A stretch of DNA of 64,000 nt, from assembly GCF_004402495.1 (NCBI RefSeq), contig NZ_SOFH01000022.1, positions 85,789-149,788 on the forward strand, given 5' to 3'. The notes below the pieces were generated by a model that was not told the DNA's origin, did not search any database, and saw nothing but the letters and a program-made list of their open reading frames with translations. The translations under genes and the position numbers were made by a program. The stretch comes from Cryobacterium sp. HLT2-28 (lineage in GTDB: Bacteria > Actinomycetota > Actinomycetes > Actinomycetales > Microbacteriaceae). Positions 63,066-64,000 of this stretch are shown piece by piece (positions within the stretch are counted from its first letter, which is position 1; the number at the start of each line of letters is the position of its first letter).

Positions 63066-63854
63066 TCAGCGAACCCGAACACTGAGGCAGGTGACGCAGC
63101 CCTCGAGTTTCTCGAACTCGGAGATGTCGACGGTGACCACGCGGTAGCCGCGCTGGGCGAAGAGTCCCGCGGAGAGCGGGGCGGCCGAGGACATCAGCAC
63201 GGTGCGGTCGTCGAGCACGACGACCGCGGTGCCGTGGGCCTCCGGAACGGGCAGGAACGTCTCGAACACCGATGGGTCGTCGACGAGCGGCGGAAAACCG
63301 ATCACGGTGCCGTCGGGCAGCGCGGTGACCGCGGTCTTGAGGTGCAGCGCTCGGCTGATCGGCACCGCGACGACCGTGTAGCCGCGCGGCGCGAGGATGC
63401 CCCGCAACGCTTCGATGCCCTCGTCGTTGGTGCGGAGGCTCCGCCCGACGTACACGGTGCGACCGACCTTGAGCACATCGCCGCCGTCGAGAGTCCCTGG
63501 CAGGTCGAGGTGCTGCAGGGGGATGCCGAGCCGGGCCACGGCGGCCTCGGCGCCGGCCGTCTCGCCGCGGCGGGTCTCGGCGCCGGGGCTGGCGACGACG
63601 GCGAGGTCGCCGAACATGATCACGGCGTCCTCGATGAAGACGGAGTCCGGCAGCTCCGGCGCGGGCTCGACCTCGACGGTCTCCCAGCCCTCGGCCTCCA
63701 GCGCGGCGACGTAGCCGCGCCACTGCGTCTCGGCCAGCGCCGGATCCACCTCGGTGCGCTCGATGTGCGTGAGGAGCCCTTCGGCGAGGTTGCGGGCGGG
63801 CCGGCGCACGAGGGCGCGGCGCTGGGAAGGCTGGGGCACGGCGACGGGTTCCAT
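63066..63854 (-). CDS. Dimethylargininase-like hydrolase (DDAH family)
   Basis: 262 aa. The amidinotransferase/DDAH fold is shown by ELPDSVFIEDAVIMF (substrate-binding Asp/Glu), LPGTLDGGDVL, the histidine in RALHLKTAVTALPDG, and the C-terminal catalytic Cys in EGCVTCLSVRVR. It would hydrolyse methylated arginines, or a related guanidine, to citrulline and an amine. A single gene in the window; the upstream 146 bp show nothing else. Confidence 0.88.
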   Translation of the reverse strand: MEPVAVPQPSQRRALVRRPARNLAEGLLTHIERTEVDPALAETQWRGYVAALEAEGWETVEVEPAPELPDSVFIEDAVIMFGDLAVVASPGAETRRGETAGAEAAVARLGIPLQHLDLPGTLDGGDVLKVGRTVYVGRSLRTNDEGIEALRGILAPRGYTVVAVPISRALHLKTAVTALPDGTVIGFPPLVDDPSVFETFLPVPEAHGTAVVVLDDRTVLMSSAAPLSAGLFAQRGYRVVTVDISEFEKLEGCVTCLSVRVR

Positions 63855-64000
63855 CCCGCCAGTGTATGGCCCGGCAGCCGCCCGTGATTCGGCGGAAGCC
63901 GGGCGCCGCTGCGCGAGAGTCGGGACTCCCCCGCAGTGGCGCCCAGCGTCAGCGGCGCGCCGCGTCCAGCCGGCCCGGCGCGGCCAGCCGGCGCGGCGTC

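Overview
The window looks like a chromosomal segment of a high-GC actinobacterium, most likely a member of the Microbacteriaceae (Cryobacterium/Leifsonia-like). This rests on gene families, frequent GTG starts, overlapping stop/start junctions and GC-rich intergenic DNA; no 16S or marker phylogeny was possible. The first ~13.8 kb is visibly less GC-rich and is accessory DNA. The rest is typical chromosome carrying metabolic and transport genes.

Positions 1-13853 read as the right part of a genomic island. It ends in a 43-bp copy of the 3' half of tRNA-Lys(UUU) (13811-13853), the usual footprint of tRNA-targeted integration; the intact tRNA and an integrase would lie left of the window. The island carries a type III restriction-modification set (SNF2 helicase, mod, res cut by the window edge), a NERD protein, an excisionase-like remnant, a possible HEPN protein and a stand-alone helicase-associated-domain protein. 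A tightly packed plus-strand cluster (9748-13486) follows: an unknown protein, a metallophosphoesterase, an HAD phosphatase, and four short proteins, of which two are clear duplicates and two look similar. A truncated helicase start lies next to the attachment site. This cluster is the best candidate for an undescribed system.

Positions 13907-20288 hold a pair of paralogous SGNH-hydrolase/GAF proteins flanking a ParB-like small protein, a cation/proton antiporter and a hexapeptide protein, then a DUF445 membrane protein. Positions 20404-25858 form a phenylethylamine-type copper amine oxidase locus with TetR and AraC/FeaR-like regulators and an APC permease. Positions 25901-30293 form a galactose locus: DeoR regulator and aldose epimerase on one strand, galT-galK divergent, with a strong inverted repeat between them. 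Positions 30519-31785 carry a YbaK deacylase and a gamma-carbonic anhydrase.

Positions 31878-37715 form a lysine catabolic locus: lysine 2-monooxygenase (davB), a coupled APC permease, a PucR regulator and a nitrilase-family amidase (davA). Positions 37772-40255 are folD and glyA, glyA preceded by a ZTP (pfl) riboswitch. Positions 40265-46444 are an Mrp/Mnh sodium-proton antiporter operon (A/B fusion, C, D, E, F, G) with almost every junction overlapping. Then come an amino-acid permease, two MFS exporters, purU, two small membrane proteins, a broken AraC gene, a heavy-metal P-type ATPase, icd with a long terminator, a GNAT enzyme, an alkyltransferase-like protein, a CPBP remnant, two cupins, a heterodimeric ABC exporter preceded by a short leader-like ORF, and a dimethylargininase-like hydrolase.

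A recurring feature of the chromosomal part is short tandem duplications (mostly 17-18 bp) that span gene stop codons, plus several families of intergenic hairpins.
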